Assembly: GCF_001758425.2 (NCBI RefSeq)
Contig: NZ_MDSS02000013.1
Coordinates: 1-64,000 of the forward strand
Source of the DNA: Nesterenkonia sp. PF2B19
Lineage (GTDB): Bacteria > Actinomycetota > Actinomycetes > Actinomycetales > Micrococcaceae
Length of the DNA stretch: 64,000 nucleotides
Direction: 5' to 3'
Shown here: one piece after another, positions 6,902 through 15,904 of the stretch
Position numbering within the stretch: the first letter of the stretch is position 1
Layout: every line of letters starts with the position of its first letter
Translations under genes and position numbers: made by a program
Notes under the pieces: generated by a model
What the model saw: only the letters and a program-made list of their open reading frames with translations
Told to the model about the DNA's origin: nothing
The model's database searches: none

Positions 6902-7657
6902 TCAGCGGGTGGTGTAACCGCCGTTGGCGAAGATCGTCTGACCGGTGATCCACCACCCCTCGGAGGCGAGGAAGCGGACGATCGGCGCGATGTCGTCGAT
7001 CTCAGTCAACTGGTTGCCCATGCCCTGGGACTTGTGGAATTCGACCCGTTCCGGGGTCTCCTGGCCATAGAAGAACGGCGTGTCCATGGGGCCGGGGGCG
7101 ATAGCAGTGACGGAGATGCCCCGATCGGCGAATTCCTTGGCCGCGGCTCGGGTGAAGTGCTCGACCGGAGCCTTGCCTCCGGCGTAGGTGGAGTAGCCGT
7201 CGGTGAATGCCGCCAGCAGAGCGGTGACGATGGTGATGATCTTGCCACCGTCGGCGAGGTTCTTGCCGGCCTCCTGGATGAAGAAGTAGGCAGCCTTGGA
7301 GTTGATGTCGAACATCGAGTCGTACTCGTCCTCGGTCGTCTCCACGATCGGCTTGCGCAGCACCTTGCCAGCTGTGTTGACCGCGATGTCCATCTTCCCC
7401 AGGGCCGCCTCCGCGTCAGCGAACAGGCGGGTCACATTCGCGGGGACAGTGAGATCTCCCTGAAAGGTCGCCCCCTTGCCTCCAGCAGCTTCGACCGCGG
7501 CGAGTGTCCGCTCGGCGTCGGCACGGCTGGAGTCGGAGTTGTAATGGATCGCGACGTTCGCTCCCGCCTCGGCCGCCTGGCGAGCGATCAACCCACCGAG
7601 GTTCTTCGCGCCGCCCGCGATGAGAACGTTCTTGTCCTTGAGTGTGTGCTCGGTCAT
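6902..7657 (-). CDS. SDR family NAD(P)-dependent oxidoreductase
   Basis: 251 residues, a classical SDR. The cofactor loop is VLIAGGAKNLGGLIARQAAEAG, a GGxxNxGG variant of TGxxxGxG. The NAG-like motif is VNTAGKV and the catalytic Tyr/Lys lie in YSTYAGGK. The ATG at 7657 has GGGGATC upstream; the frame continues to 7723 through the regulatory region. It is divergent from the TetR gene at 7722 across a 64-base region with two inverted repeats, so it is the likely TetR target. The nearest well-known activity is beta-ketoacyl or sugar alcohol oxidoreduction, but the substrate is not determined. Confidence 0.85.
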   Translation of the reverse strand: MTEHTLKDKNVLIAGGAKNLGGLIARQAAEAGANVAIHYNSDSSRADAERTLAAVEAAGGKGATFQGDLTVPANVTRLFADAEAALGKMDIAVNTAGKVLRKPIVETTEDEYDSMFDINSKAAYFFIQEAGKNLADGGKIITIVTALLAAFTDGYSTYAGGKAPVEHFTRAAAKEFADRGISVTAIAPGPMDTPFFYGQETPERVEFHKSQGMGNQLTEIDDIAPIVRFLASEGWWITGQTIFANGGYTTR

Positions 7658-7668
7658 GAGATCCCCTG

Positions 7669-7704
7669 TATATCGACTGTATGCGCTAATGTTATTTCGA
7701 TATA
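7669..7704. promoter_or_regulatory. Candidate TetR operator between SDR and tetR
   Basis: TATATCGA at 7669-7676 and TCGATATA at 7697-7704 are perfect inverted repeats. A second pair, ATGTTA (7690-7695) and TAACAT (7710-7715), overlaps it. The A/T-rich repeats stand out from the surrounding GC-rich DNA and lie between divergent starts, as expected for an autoregulated TetR switch. Confidence 0.55.
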
Positions 7705-7721
7705 TGCGGTAACATAGCATC

Positions 7722-8435
7722 ATGACAGCGACACCGACAAGCGATACACGTCAGCGGATGATTGCGGCCGCAGCCGACCTCATCGCCGCCTCCCCTGGGG
7801 AGGAGTTCTCGCTGCGCGCGGTGTGCGATGCGGTCGGAGTCAAGATGCCGACCCTGTATCACTTCTTCGGCTCCAAGCAGGGACTGATGGACGCGGTCAT
7901 CGAACGCGGATTCGACCTCTACCTGGACGAGAAGTCATCGATGGAGTCATCCGGCGACCCCATCCAGGACATCCGCGCCGGATGGGATGCACACGTCGCC
8001 TTCGGCCTGGCCAACCCCGGGTTCTATACGCTCATGTACGGGAAGGTCCGCCCTGGGCACTCCCCCGAAGCCCAGTCACGTCCCAGCGAGATCCTGCGCG
8101 CACTCACGGCGCGGGCCGCCGAACAGGGCAGGCTCGCAGTACCCTCCGAGCAGGCCGCCGCGCATATCCTCGTCACCAACATCGGCGTCACGCTTCGCCA
8201 GATCATCCTGGCTGCACCGGACCCCGCACTCTCTCGAGCCGTCCGCGAAGGCGCCATCTCAGCGATCACCGGCAAAGGCTCGCGAGCCGACGACCCGCTC
8301 ACCTGCGCCATCGAGCATGCCGCCGCCCACCCGGACGTCCTTGGCAGGACAGAGACTCAGCTCCTCATCGAGTGGCTACGCAGACTGAACGACGCACGGC
8401 AGGTTGAGGCTGCGACCCCTCATCGGCTGGATTGA
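7722..8435 (+). CDS. TetR family transcriptional regulator
   Basis: 237 residues. The N-terminal TetR HTH is clear: RQRMIAAAADLIAASPGEEFSLRAVCDAVGVKMPTLYHFFGSKQGLMDAVIERG. The C-terminal ligand domain includes VAFGLANPGFYTLMYGKV, typical of the TetR_C_33/WHG-like group. No ribosome site precedes the ATG, and the -10-like TAACAT is only about ten bases upstream, so the mRNA may be leaderless. It is divergent from the SDR-NTF2-LtrA genes and probably represses them. Confidence 0.88.
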   Translation: MTATPTSDTRQRMIAAAADLIAASPGEEFSLRAVCDAVGVKMPTLYHFFGSKQGLMDAVIERGFDLYLDEKSSMESSGDPIQDIRAGWDAHVAFGLANPGFYTLMYGKVRPGHSPEAQSRPSEILRALTARAAEQGRLAVPSEQAAAHILVTNIGVTLRQIILAAPDPALSRAVREGAISAITGKGSRADDPLTCAIEHAAAHPDVLGRTETQLLIEWLRRLNDARQVEAATPHRLD

Positions 8436-8575
8436 ACACGCTCACAGTTCAGCCGGCCTCTGCCATGTCGCTGGCATTTTCGCTGACAGACAGGGCAACA
8501 GCACGTAGGTCGCGCCCTCAGTCCTTCATCAGGCCGACCCCGGCCCGCCGCGTGGCACACTCGTGACGGAACGAG

Positions 8576-8593
8576 GTAGACAGATCTGCCTAC
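8576..8593. promoter_or_regulatory. Candidate TetR operator upstream of HAD-tetR
   Basis: GTAGACAGATCTGCCTAC is an 18-base palindrome with a single mismatched pair. It ends 19 bases before the HAD start, over the presumed promoter. Its length and symmetry suit a TetR dimer, and the TetR gene is the second gene of the unit, so feedback control is likely. Confidence 0.55.
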
Positions 8594-8612
8594 TACAGGC
8601 TGAGGAGACGCG

Positions 8613-9346
8613 ATGAAGGACCTGACCGACTACTCCGTCCTCACGTTCGACTGCTACGGCACGCTGATCGACTGGGAGGCGGGCCTCTCCGCCGTGCTGA
8701 CCGACTGGGCGCGCGAACACACCCTCGAGAGGAGCCCCGAAGACCTCCTGCAGGCCTACTCGGCCCAGGAGGCGGCCGTGATGCGCGAGCATCCCACCTG
8801 GCTCTACCCGGAGATCCTCGCCGAGGCGTTCCGCCGCACCGGCGAGGACCTCGGCGTCACCGTCAGCGACCAGTGGGCGCGACGACTCGGCACGTCCGTG
8901 CCCCAGTGGCCAGCCTTCCCTGACTCCGCCGAGGCGCTCGCCGCCCTGGACCGCCGGTACGACCTGGTCATCCTGTCCAACGTCCACCGGGCCGGCTTCA
9001 CCGGGAGCAACACGCACCTGCGCGCCGACTTCGCCACCGTCATCACTGCTGAGGACGTGGGCGCCTACAAACCTGCCGCCCCACATTTCGAGGCCCTGGA
9101 CTCCTGGTTGGCGGAACGAGGCACTCCCCGCTCAGACGTGCTCCACGTGGCCCAGAGCCTGTTCCACGACCACGTGCCGGCCCGTCGGCACGCGCTGGAC
9201 TCGGTGTGGATCAACCGCCGTCACGCGCAGCCCGGCTGGGGCGCGACCCCGGAGCCTGCCGAACCATGGACCTATGACGCCGAGTTCCGCTCCATGCAGG
9301 AGTTCGCCGATGCCGTCGAGGCCGAGTCGACGGCGGCGCGTCATGA
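8613..9346 (+). CDS. HAD superfamily hydrolase, haloacid dehalogenase type II-like
   Basis: About 244 residues. HAD motif I LTFDCYGTLIDWEAG (nucleophile Asp at residue 11), motif II VILSNVHR, motif III/IV region EDVGAYKPAAPHFE and HVAQSLFHDHVPARRHAL. The family removes halide from 2-haloacids or phosphate from small metabolites; the exact substrate is unknown. The frame as given lacks a stop and stays open to 9938, entirely over the next gene. Homology ends near MQEFADAVEAE (about 9325). Adding one base before 9344 would give a TGA overlapping the tetR ATG, so I place the end there. Confidence 0.75.
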
Positions 9347-9945
9347 CCGGCGCCGAGCCGTCCGCAGCGCGACGGGGCTCCGCCCGGGCCCGCCTCCTGG
9401 AGGCCGCCGCCGGGCTGTTCTACGCCGAGGGCATCGCGGCGACCGGCATCGACACAGTCATCGCGGAAGCAGGCGTGGCCAAGATGAGCCTGTACAACAA
9501 CTTCTCCTCCCAGGAGGAGCTCGTGCTGGCGTACCTCGAGAGTCGGCACCAGGAGTGGATGGAGCTGTACCGGCACCGCGCCCAGGGCGCCGTAAGTCCG
9601 GAGGACGGCGTGCTCGCCGTCTTCGACGCCTACCTGGACCATGCGGAGGCGGCCTACGTCCACGCGTTCCGTGGATGCGGACTCCTCAACGCCGCAGCGG
9701 AGCTGCCTGCCGGGGCACGCGGGCGGGAGGCCGTACGCCGCCACAAGGAGGAGGTGGAGGAGGTCCTCGCCGCACATCTCGAGCGCCTCGCCCCTCGCCC
9801 CCTCGCGCAGGAGACCGCCGAGCAGCTCTCCTTCCTCCTGGAAGGGGCCATGAGCCGAGCGGGCCTCGACGGCGGCCCGGACCGCCTGCGGCGCGCACGC
9901 GGGATGGCCGAGCGGATCCTGGCGGGCCTCGGGCGTGAGCCCTGA
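9343..9945 (+). CDS. TetR family transcriptional regulator
   Basis: 200 residues. HTH: RARLLEAAAGLFYAEGIAATGIDTVIAEAGVAKMSLYNNFSSQEELVLAYLESR. The C-terminal half has the acidic helix DAYLDHAEAAYVHAFRGCGLLNAAAEL, typical of TetR_C-type ligand pockets. The start ATG at 9343 would overlap a restored HAD stop, and the two genes form one unit. The palindrome at 8576-8593 is the likely autoregulatory site. The effector is unknown. Confidence 0.85.
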   Translation: MTGAEPSAARRGSARARLLEAAAGLFYAEGIAATGIDTVIAEAGVAKMSLYNNFSSQEELVLAYLESRHQEWMELYRHRAQGAVSPEDGVLAVFDAYLDHAEAAYVHAFRGCGLLNAAAELPAGARGREAVRRHKEEVEEVLAAHLERLAPRPLAQETAEQLSFLLEGAMSRAGLDGGPDRLRRARGMAERILAGLGREP

Positions 9946-9959
9946 GGTCAGCCCTGAGG

Positions 9960-11375
9960 TCAGCCCTGATCCTCGAGGCACTCCCGCAGCGCCTCCCCCA
10001 TGAGCCGGCCGGCGTCGTCGAACTCCTCCGTGCGGGGCCCGCAGTAGCTGATCCGCACATGGCTGGCAGGGGCCTCGGCGGGGAACCATTCGTCTCCGCC
10101 GGCGACGACGACGCCCTTCTCCTCACAGCGGCGCACGAAGGCTCCCGCCTCCGGCAGCCCGGGCAGGTGCAGCCACAGGTGCAGCCCGCCGCGAGGGATG
10201 TGCTCCAGCTGTGCGTCCGGCAGGTGCTGGTGGACCGCGCGCACCAGCAGGTCCCGACGGCGGCCCAGCTCCTCCCGCAGCCCGCGCCGGTGGGTGCTCC
10301 ATCCCGGCTGGGTGACCACATCCAGCGCCACCGACTGGAGCACCGCACTGACGTACAGGGACTCCGCCTGGCAGGCGCGCAGAATCCGCTCGCGCGCCGG
10401 GCCGTGGGCGACGACGGCGGCCACGCGCACCGAGGGTGAGACGCTCTTGGTCAGCGAGCGCAGATGGACCACATGGCCGTCCGGATCCTGGGCGGCCAGC
10501 GGCGCGACGGCGCCGTCGATCCCGAAGTCGTGGGCGTAGTCGTCCTCGATGAGGAAGGCTCCCTGACCCCGGACCACGTCGAGGATCTCGCGCCCCCTGG
10601 CGGGGCTCCACTGAGCTCCGGTGGGGTTGGCGAAGGTCGGCTGGGCGTAGAAGGTCCGGGCCCCGGAGCGGATGAGCGCCTGGCGCACCTGCTCGGGATC
10701 GGGGCCGTGCGGCCCGGTGGGCACGGGAATGATGCGCGCACCGATGTGCCGAGCGGCGAGGATGGCACCCCAGTAGGTGGGCGACTCCATCACCACCGGC
10801 TGATCCCGACCGATGAGGGCCCGGAACACGGCGACCAGTCCGCTCTGGCTCCCTGGAACGATGAGCACATCACGCGCCGAGACTCCGGATCCCCCGGCCT
10901 CTGCCGCCATCAGCTCCTGGGCGAACCAGGCCTGGAGCTCCGGGAGCCCGGCGGCCGGCGGCCGCTGCAGCGACGAGTCGGTGCGGCCCGCCCGGGACCA
11001 GGCCGACTGCAGCAGCCGACGCGGCAGCAGCCCCGGCTCGGGATACCCGACGTGCAGGGGGATCGCCTCGGGCGAGGCTGACCGCAGCGTGGCCGGTGCG
11101 GCGGCGGCCACGGGGTCGCTCAGACTCAGGGCTACGGTCTGCCACCGATGGTCGCGGCTCGCCGCTGGCCGTCGGGGACGGACGAAGGTGCCCACCCCGG
11201 GACGGCTCTCCACGAGCCCGAGGCCGACCAGCCGCCGTACCGCCGTCTGCACGGTGACGGGACTGACCTGCAGCTCGGAGACCAGCCGACGGCTGCTGGG
11301 CAGGCGCGCTCCCACCGGGGCCTGCTCGATCCATCGGCGCAGATGCTGCTCCACTCGACTGCTACTATCAGTCAT
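9960..11375 (-). CDS. MocR/PdxR-type regulator (GntR HTH fused to aminotransferase-like domain)
   Basis: 471 residues. The N-terminus (1-70) is a GntR winged helix: VEQHLRRWIEQAPVGARLPSSRRLVSELQVSPVTVQTAVRRLVGLGLVESRPGVGTFVRP. The rest is a class I aminotransferase fold that binds PLP: SQSGLVAVFRALIG, YAQPTFANPTGAQWS, and the Lys in LRSLTKSVSPSVRVAAVV. MocR proteins sense PLP adducts and regulate neighbouring genes. Its ATG (11375-11373) overlaps the ATG of the divergent DMT permease by two bases, an unusually tight arrangement, so the permease is the likely target. PdxR would need a pdxST partner, which is absent here. Confidence 0.88.
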   Translation of the reverse strand: MTDSSSRVEQHLRRWIEQAPVGARLPSSRRLVSELQVSPVTVQTAVRRLVGLGLVESRPGVGTFVRPRRPAASRDHRWQTVALSLSDPVAAAAPATLRSASPEAIPLHVGYPEPGLLPRRLLQSAWSRAGRTDSSLQRPPAAGLPELQAWFAQELMAAEAGGSGVSARDVLIVPGSQSGLVAVFRALIGRDQPVVMESPTYWGAILAARHIGARIIPVPTGPHGPDPEQVRQALIRSGARTFYAQPTFANPTGAQWSPARGREILDVVRGQGAFLIEDDYAHDFGIDGAVAPLAAQDPDGHVVHLRSLTKSVSPSVRVAAVVAHGPARERILRACQAESLYVSAVLQSVALDVVTQPGWSTHRRGLREELGRRRDLLVRAVHQHLPDAQLEHIPRGGLHLWLHLPGLPEAGAFVRRCEEKGVVVAGGDEWFPAEAPASHVRISYCGPRTEEFDDAGRLMGEALRECLEDQG

Positions 11376-12323
11376 GAGACCTCATGATACCGCTATTGCC
11401 AATGGCCCGACTGCGCTACTGGTCCGGCGAGCGGGGTTGTGGTGGGGACTGCTCGGCGTCGCCGCCTTCTCACTGACCGTCCCGTTCACCCGAATCGCCG
11501 TCACGGAGACCGGCGCAGAGACAGGCGCCGGGGCGGGCGCGCTGGACCCGCTGTTCGTCGGCGCCGGACGCGCCGTCGTCGCCGGCCTCCTGGCGGCGGT
11601 GGCCCTGCTGCTGGCCCGCCGCGGGCTCCGATCGGCCGACAGTGGTGGCGACTGGCGTGGTGGGCCTTGGCGTCGTGCTGGGCTTCCCCGTGCTGACCTC
11701 GATGGCCCTGACGGCGACGACGGCGAACCACGGCGCGATCGTCATCGCCGTGCTGCCGGCGGCCACCGCCGTGGTCGTCGTCCCTGCGCACCGGCGAGCG
11801 ACCGGGCCCGCTGTTCTGGCTCGCGACGACGGCGGGGGCGGCTGCCGCCGTCGTCTTCGCCCTGGCACACGGCGGGCTGGGACCGCTGCACTGGTCGGAC
11901 GTGCTGCTCTTCGCCGCCGTGGTCGCCGCGGCCTGCGGGTACGCGGAGGGCGGGCTGCTGGCCCGCGAGCTGGGTTCCTGGCAGACGATCTGCTGGGCGC
12001 TCGTGCTCGCCCTGCCGGCGACGGCGCTGCTCACCGCCGTCAGCCTCGACGGCCAGGCCCCTCAGGCTTCCCCGGTCCAGTGGGCAAGCTTCGGCTACCT
12101 CGCCGTGGTGAGCATGTTCCTGGGCTTCTTCGCCTGGTACCGCGGACTGGCTCTCGGCCCGATGGCACAGGTCAGCCAGATCCAGCTCACTCAACCGGTG
12201 ATGACGCTGGTCTGGGCGGCGCTGCTGCTCGGCGAGACGATCACGCCGGCCACCGTCATCGGCGGCGCCGCCGTGGTGGCCTGCGCGGCGACGGCCGTGC
12301 GGGTGCGGCTCCGGACGCGGTGA
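11374..12323 (+). pseudogene. DMT superfamily (EamA) permease, several frameshifts
   Basis: Three or four frames must be joined to read the protein. It starts LLVRRAGLWWGLLGVAAFSLTVPFTRIAV (from 11374), switches near 11610-11650 to GVVGLGVVLGFPVLTSMALTATTANHGAIVIAVLPAATAVVVV, and switches again near 11780 to LRTGERPGPLFWLATTAGAAAAVV through to GETITPATVIGGAAVVACAATAV at 12323. Ten membrane helices in two EamA halves can be reconstructed. Either the gene is decayed or the sequence has several base errors. It was probably an exporter of a small metabolite controlled by the divergent MocR. Confidence 0.75.
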
Positions 12324-12434
12324 GTCCCCCCGCGCGGTGGATGCCATGCGCCCCGGCGCCGTCGTTCGGGAGGGGGACGCCCCTAGCAGGACATATGCCG
12401 CCGTCGTGTCACTGCCTGCGGGCATACTGGGTCC

Positions 12435-14423
12435 ATGTCACTCACCTCGCACCCCCGACGCCTCCTCGGCCTGAGCGTGGTGGCCGCCGGAACCCTGGCG
12501 CTGCTCACCGGCTGCGGAGACGAGACGACCGGCCCCGAATCCCAGGCTGAGGCCCTGGCCGCCGCCCTGCAGAGCGGGGACTTCACCGAGGTGGCCGTGC
12601 GCACCGAGGCCGGAGCCCAGGAGCTCGCCGACGCCGTGGCCACCCTCCATGAGCCCTTCGGCGAGCTGAGCCCGGACGTCAGCGTCTCAGAGATCACCGT
12701 CGACGAGCCTGACGAGGACTCGCCCCGGCCGGCCACCGCGGTCGTCGAACTGACCCATACCTGGGACCTGGACGAGATCGGCGTCGAGGACCAGACCTGG
12801 AGCTATGACACCCAGGCAGAGCTGACCTACAGCGCTGAAGCGGACCAGTGGCGTCTGGAGCCCGACACCGAGGTGGTGCTGCCCGACTTCACCGGCCAGG
12901 AGGGCATCGGGATCTCCACCGTGCCCGCCGAACGGGGCCGCATCATGGACGACGACGGCCGAGCCATGGTCTACAACCGGGACGTGGTGCGCATCGGCAT
13001 CGACAAGTCCCAGCTCGCCGAGGGAGACGACGCCGCCGATGAGGACACTCAGCGGGAGGCCGCCGAGGAGCTGGCCGAGGTGCTCGGCATCGACGCCGAG
13101 AGCTACGCTGACCGGGTGGTGGCCCACGGAGACCAGGCCTTCGTGGAGGCGATCGTCCACCGCCGGGACTCCGACGAGGTCACCGCCGCGGACCTTGAGG
13201 GCATCCCCGGCGTGACCATCGTGGACGATCAGCTGCCGCTGGCGGAGTCCCGCGACTTCGCACCCCTGCTGCTGGGCCGGGTGGGGCCGGTCACGGCTGA
13301 GCACCTGGAGGAGGACCCCAGCCTCAGCGCCGGCGACCAGATCGGCACCTCGGGCCTGCAGGCCGCCTTCGAGGACACGCTGCGCGGATCGCCGGGCATG
13401 CGGATCCACAGGGACGGTGAGACGCTGTTCTCCACGGACCCGGTCGACGGTGAGGACCTGGACACCACGCTCGTCCCGCGCCTGCAGAACCTCGCCCAGG
13501 ACATCGTCGACGGCGTGGACGAGGACGTGACCGCCTCGATGGTCGCCCTGCGCCCCTCCGACGGCGGCATCCTCGCCGCGGCCAGCCACGACCCGGAGGA
13601 CTCCTGGGTCTCCACCGCCACGCAGTCCACCTATGCACCCGGCTCCAGCTTCAAGGTGGTCTCCTCGCTGGCGATGCTACGTGACGGCCTCTCCCCCGAC
13701 TCCACCGTGCAGTGCCCCGCCTCCGCCCGAGTGCACGGCCAGGTGTTCCGCAACTACGTCGGGTTCCCCACCGAATACACCGGCTCGGTGGAGTTCACCG
13801 AGGCCGTGGCCACCTCCTGCAACACGCTGTTCGTCAACGCCTGGGACGAGGTCACCTCCGCCGAGCTGCAGCAGGCCGCCTATGACCTCGGCCTGGACGA
13901 TGAGTCGCAGCACATCGGCCTGGCCAGCAGCTTCGGCACCGTGCCGGACGACTCGGAGCTGAACCTGCATGCGGCCAACCTCTTCGGCCAGGGGGTCGTG
14001 GAGGCCTCTTCCCTGGGGATGGCCACCGTGGCCGCCTCAGTGGCCGCCGGCGAGACGGTGCACCCGCACCTGGTGAAGCCGGCGGACTCCGAGGAGGCCG
14101 GCGAAGAGAACGACGAGGGCGCTTCGGACGCCGAATCCGGGCTGACCGAGGAGGAGGCCGAGGACCTGCGGGAGCTGATGCACGGCACGGTCGAGTTCGG
14201 CACGCTGGACGGACTGATCGACGTGCCCGGGGAGCACGTCTACGCCAAGACCGGCACCGCTCAGGCCGGGGCCGGAGACGACATGTACGCCCACACCTGG
14301 GTCATCGCCTTCCAGGGTGACCTGGCGGTGGCGATCTTCGTGGACGAGGGCGAGTACGGCTCCTCCACCAACGGGCCGCTGCTGCAGGAGTTCCTCACCG
14401 GCGCTGCCGAGATCCTGGACTGA
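12435..14423 (+). CDS. Class B penicillin-binding protein, lipoprotein (MecA-N/PBP2-like)
   Basis: 662 residues. Signal peptide with lipobox (ALLTGC, Cys about 31), an NTF2-like MecA_N domain (about 35-150), a dimerisation domain starting at VPAERGRIMDDDGR, and a transpeptidase domain. The catalytic motifs are S404-S-F-K407, S461-C-N and K605-T-G-T, all intact. It cross-links peptidoglycan outside the membrane; PBPs of this type can be low-affinity for beta-lactams. The protein is unusually rich in Asp and Glu, including an acidic loop EAGEENDEGASDAESG, fitting a salt-adapted host. The ATG at 12435 directly starts the signal peptide. No partner gene is adjacent. Confidence 0.9.
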   Translation: MSLTSHPRRLLGLSVVAAGTLALLTGCGDETTGPESQAEALAAALQSGDFTEVAVRTEAGAQELADAVATLHEPFGELSPDVSVSEITVDEPDEDSPRPATAVVELTHTWDLDEIGVEDQTWSYDTQAELTYSAEADQWRLEPDTEVVLPDFTGQEGIGISTVPAERGRIMDDDGRAMVYNRDVVRIGIDKSQLAEGDDAADEDTQREAAEELAEVLGIDAESYADRVVAHGDQAFVEAIVHRRDSDEVTAADLEGIPGVTIVDDQLPLAESRDFAPLLLGRVGPVTAEHLEEDPSLSAGDQIGTSGLQAAFEDTLRGSPGMRIHRDGETLFSTDPVDGEDLDTTLVPRLQNLAQDIVDGVDEDVTASMVALRPSDGGILAAASHDPEDSWVSTATQSTYAPGSSFKVVSSLAMLRDGLSPDSTVQCPASARVHGQVFRNYVGFPTEYTGSVEFTEAVATSCNTLFVNAWDEVTSAELQQAAYDLGLDDESQHIGLASSFGTVPDDSELNLHAANLFGQGVVEASSLGMATVAASVAAGETVHPHLVKPADSEEAGEENDEGASDAESGLTEEEAEDLRELMHGTVEFGTLDGLIDVPGEHVYAKTGTAQAGAGDDMYAHTWVIAFQGDLAVAIFVDEGEYGSSTNGPLLQEFLTGAAEILD

Positions 14424-14460
14424 GGGCGAGGATCGCCCTCAGCCGGTCGCATGCGCCGCC

Positions 14461-14907
14461 TCAGCCCACCCGGCGGCCGCACCACCCCGGAGGCTCCTCG
14501 GCGTGGACCCGGATGGCGGCGGACACGTCCTCGGGGAAGCCCACGGTGCCACCGGCGGCCTGGTCCACGTGGAGTCCGAGGATCTCTTCGGTGGCCACCA
14601 GCTCTGCGCCGGAGTGCATCTCATGGGCCAGGTGGAGCTTCTTGGGGCCCTCCCCGACCACCCGGGTGCGCACCGTCAGGGGCGCCCCCAAGCCGACCTC
14701 GCGCAGGTACCGCACATGGGCCTCCACGGTGTAGAGCGAGCAGCCGCTCGCCTCCCGGTAGGCGGGCCCCATGCCGAGGTGCTCCATCGCCTGGTCGGTG
14801 GCGTACCCGAAGACCAGCACGTAGAAGGCCTCGGACATATGCCCGTTGTAGTCGATCCACTCGGCGGCCACTTGGGTCTCATAGACCGGCAGCGCGGCGC
14901 TCGTCAT
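14461..14907 (-). CDS. cdhB: Betainyl-CoA thioesterase (hotdog fold), carnitine catabolism
   Basis: 148 residues of 4-hydroxybenzoyl-CoA-thioesterase-like hotdog fold: ETQVAAEWIDYNGHMSEAFYVLVFGYATDQAMEHLG, with the Asp in the D-Y-N-G-H-M motif, and TVEAHVRYLREVGLGAPLTVRTRVVGEG. Its start overlaps the stop of the carnitine dehydrogenase gene by four bases. The gene order cdhC-cdhA-cdhB is the same as in Pseudomonas aeruginosa, where CdhB releases glycine betaine from betainyl-CoA. The role is assigned from this context plus fold; alone it would only be an acyl-CoA thioesterase. Confidence 0.8.
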   Translation of the reverse strand: MTSAALPVYETQVAAEWIDYNGHMSEAFYVLVFGYATDQAMEHLGMGPAYREASGCSLYTVEAHVRYLREVGLGAPLTVRTRVVGEGPKKLHLAHEMHSGAELVATEEILGLHVDQAAGGTVGFPEDVSAAIRVHAEEPPGWCGRRVG

Positions 14908-15902
14908 GATGCCCCCTGCCCTGCGTCACCCGGCGACCGAGCGTCACCCAGCGGCTGGGCGCCACCGAGCAGACGACGGATGGCGATGATGCCGGCGTCG
15001 CGCTCGGCCACCAGCTCCGCGACGCTGCGGCCTGCACTGGCCTCGTCACATCCCGCCACCACGCCGGCGCGCAGCTCCTCGGTCAGCTCGGGCGCCTCCA
15101 GCCGGGTCCACGGGGACTTCAAGGACGGGCCGAAGTGGTCGAGCATGTGCGCCATGCCGCCCTCCCCTCCGGCGAGGTGGAAGGTCAGCATGGGCCCGTG
15201 CATCGGCCAGCGCAGGCCCGGACCGTCCTTGATGGACCGGTCGATCTGCTCCACGGTGGCCTCGCCGTTGTCCACCATGTGCAGCGCCTCGCGCCACAAG
15301 GCCTCCTGCAGCCGGTTGGCGATGAACCCGGGCACCTCGCGGTCCATCCGGATCACCGACTTGCCCGACGCGGTGTAGAACTCCGCGGCCCAGTCCACCA
15401 CCTCGGAGGCGGTGCCCTCCCCGCCGACCACCTCCACCAGCGGGATCAGGTAGGGCGGATTGAACGGGTGGCCCACCACGAAACGCTCCGGGCGGACCAC
15501 CTCGGCGGCCATGTCCGTCATGCCGAATCCGGAGGTTGAGGAGCCGATCACGACATCGGGCGCGGTCACCGCATCCAGGTCCGCCAGCAGCCGACGTTTC
15601 AGGGCCAGGTCTTCTGGGGCGGACTCCTGGACGAAGCCGACGCCGTCGACGGCCTCTGCCAGGTCGGTGTGCACGCTCCAGGCGTGCCGGTCCGCGCCGT
15701 CGAGCATGTCCAGCTGCTCCAGGGCCGGCCAGGCGGCGCGGATGAGCCGGCCCAGGCGTTCCTCGGCGTCCGGGGCGGGGTCCCAGACCTTCACCCGATG
15801 GCCGCGGGCCAGAAAGTAGGCGGCCCACCCGCCCCCGATGGTGCCGGCGCCCACACAGGCGATGGTGCCGACGTCGTCGATGCTGCGCAGCGCCGGGGCC
15901 AT
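14904..15902 (-). CDS. cdhA: L-carnitine dehydrogenase
   Basis: 332 residues of the 3-hydroxyacyl-CoA dehydrogenase family. N-terminal Rossmann motif CVGAGTIGGGWAAYFLARGH; substrate-site region SSTSGF and VVGHPFNPPYLIPLVEVVGG (the conserved His of this family); helical C-terminal domain EVPGFIANRLQEALWREALHMVDNGEATVEQID. It oxidises carnitine to 3-dehydrocarnitine with NAD+. I take the ATG at 15902, two bases after the cdhC stop; a longer open frame to 16298 is the antiparallel shadow of cdhC. It is translationally coupled to cdhB. Confidence 0.88.
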   Translation of the reverse strand: MAPALRSIDDVGTIACVGAGTIGGGWAAYFLARGHRVKVWDPAPDAEERLGRLIRAAWPALEQLDMLDGADRHAWSVHTDLAEAVDGVGFVQESAPEDLALKRRLLADLDAVTAPDVVIGSSTSGFGMTDMAAEVVRPERFVVGHPFNPPYLIPLVEVVGGEGTASEVVDWAAEFYTASGKSVIRMDREVPGFIANRLQEALWREALHMVDNGEATVEQIDRSIKDGPGLRWPMHGPMLTFHLAGGEGGMAHMLDHFGPSLKSPWTRLEAPELTEELRAGVVAGCDEASAGRSVAELVAERDAGIIAIRRLLGGAQPLGDARSPGDAGQGAS

Positions 15903-15904
15903 GC

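Noticed and set aside
9347-9938. 198-residue C-terminal extension of the HAD protein
   Set aside because: It is Arg/Pro/Gly-rich translation of tetR in another frame; no HAD protein has such a domain.
9960-11375. MocR protein as PdxR with vitamin B6 genes
   Set aside because: No pdxS or pdxT gene is adjacent; the divergent neighbour is a DMT permease.
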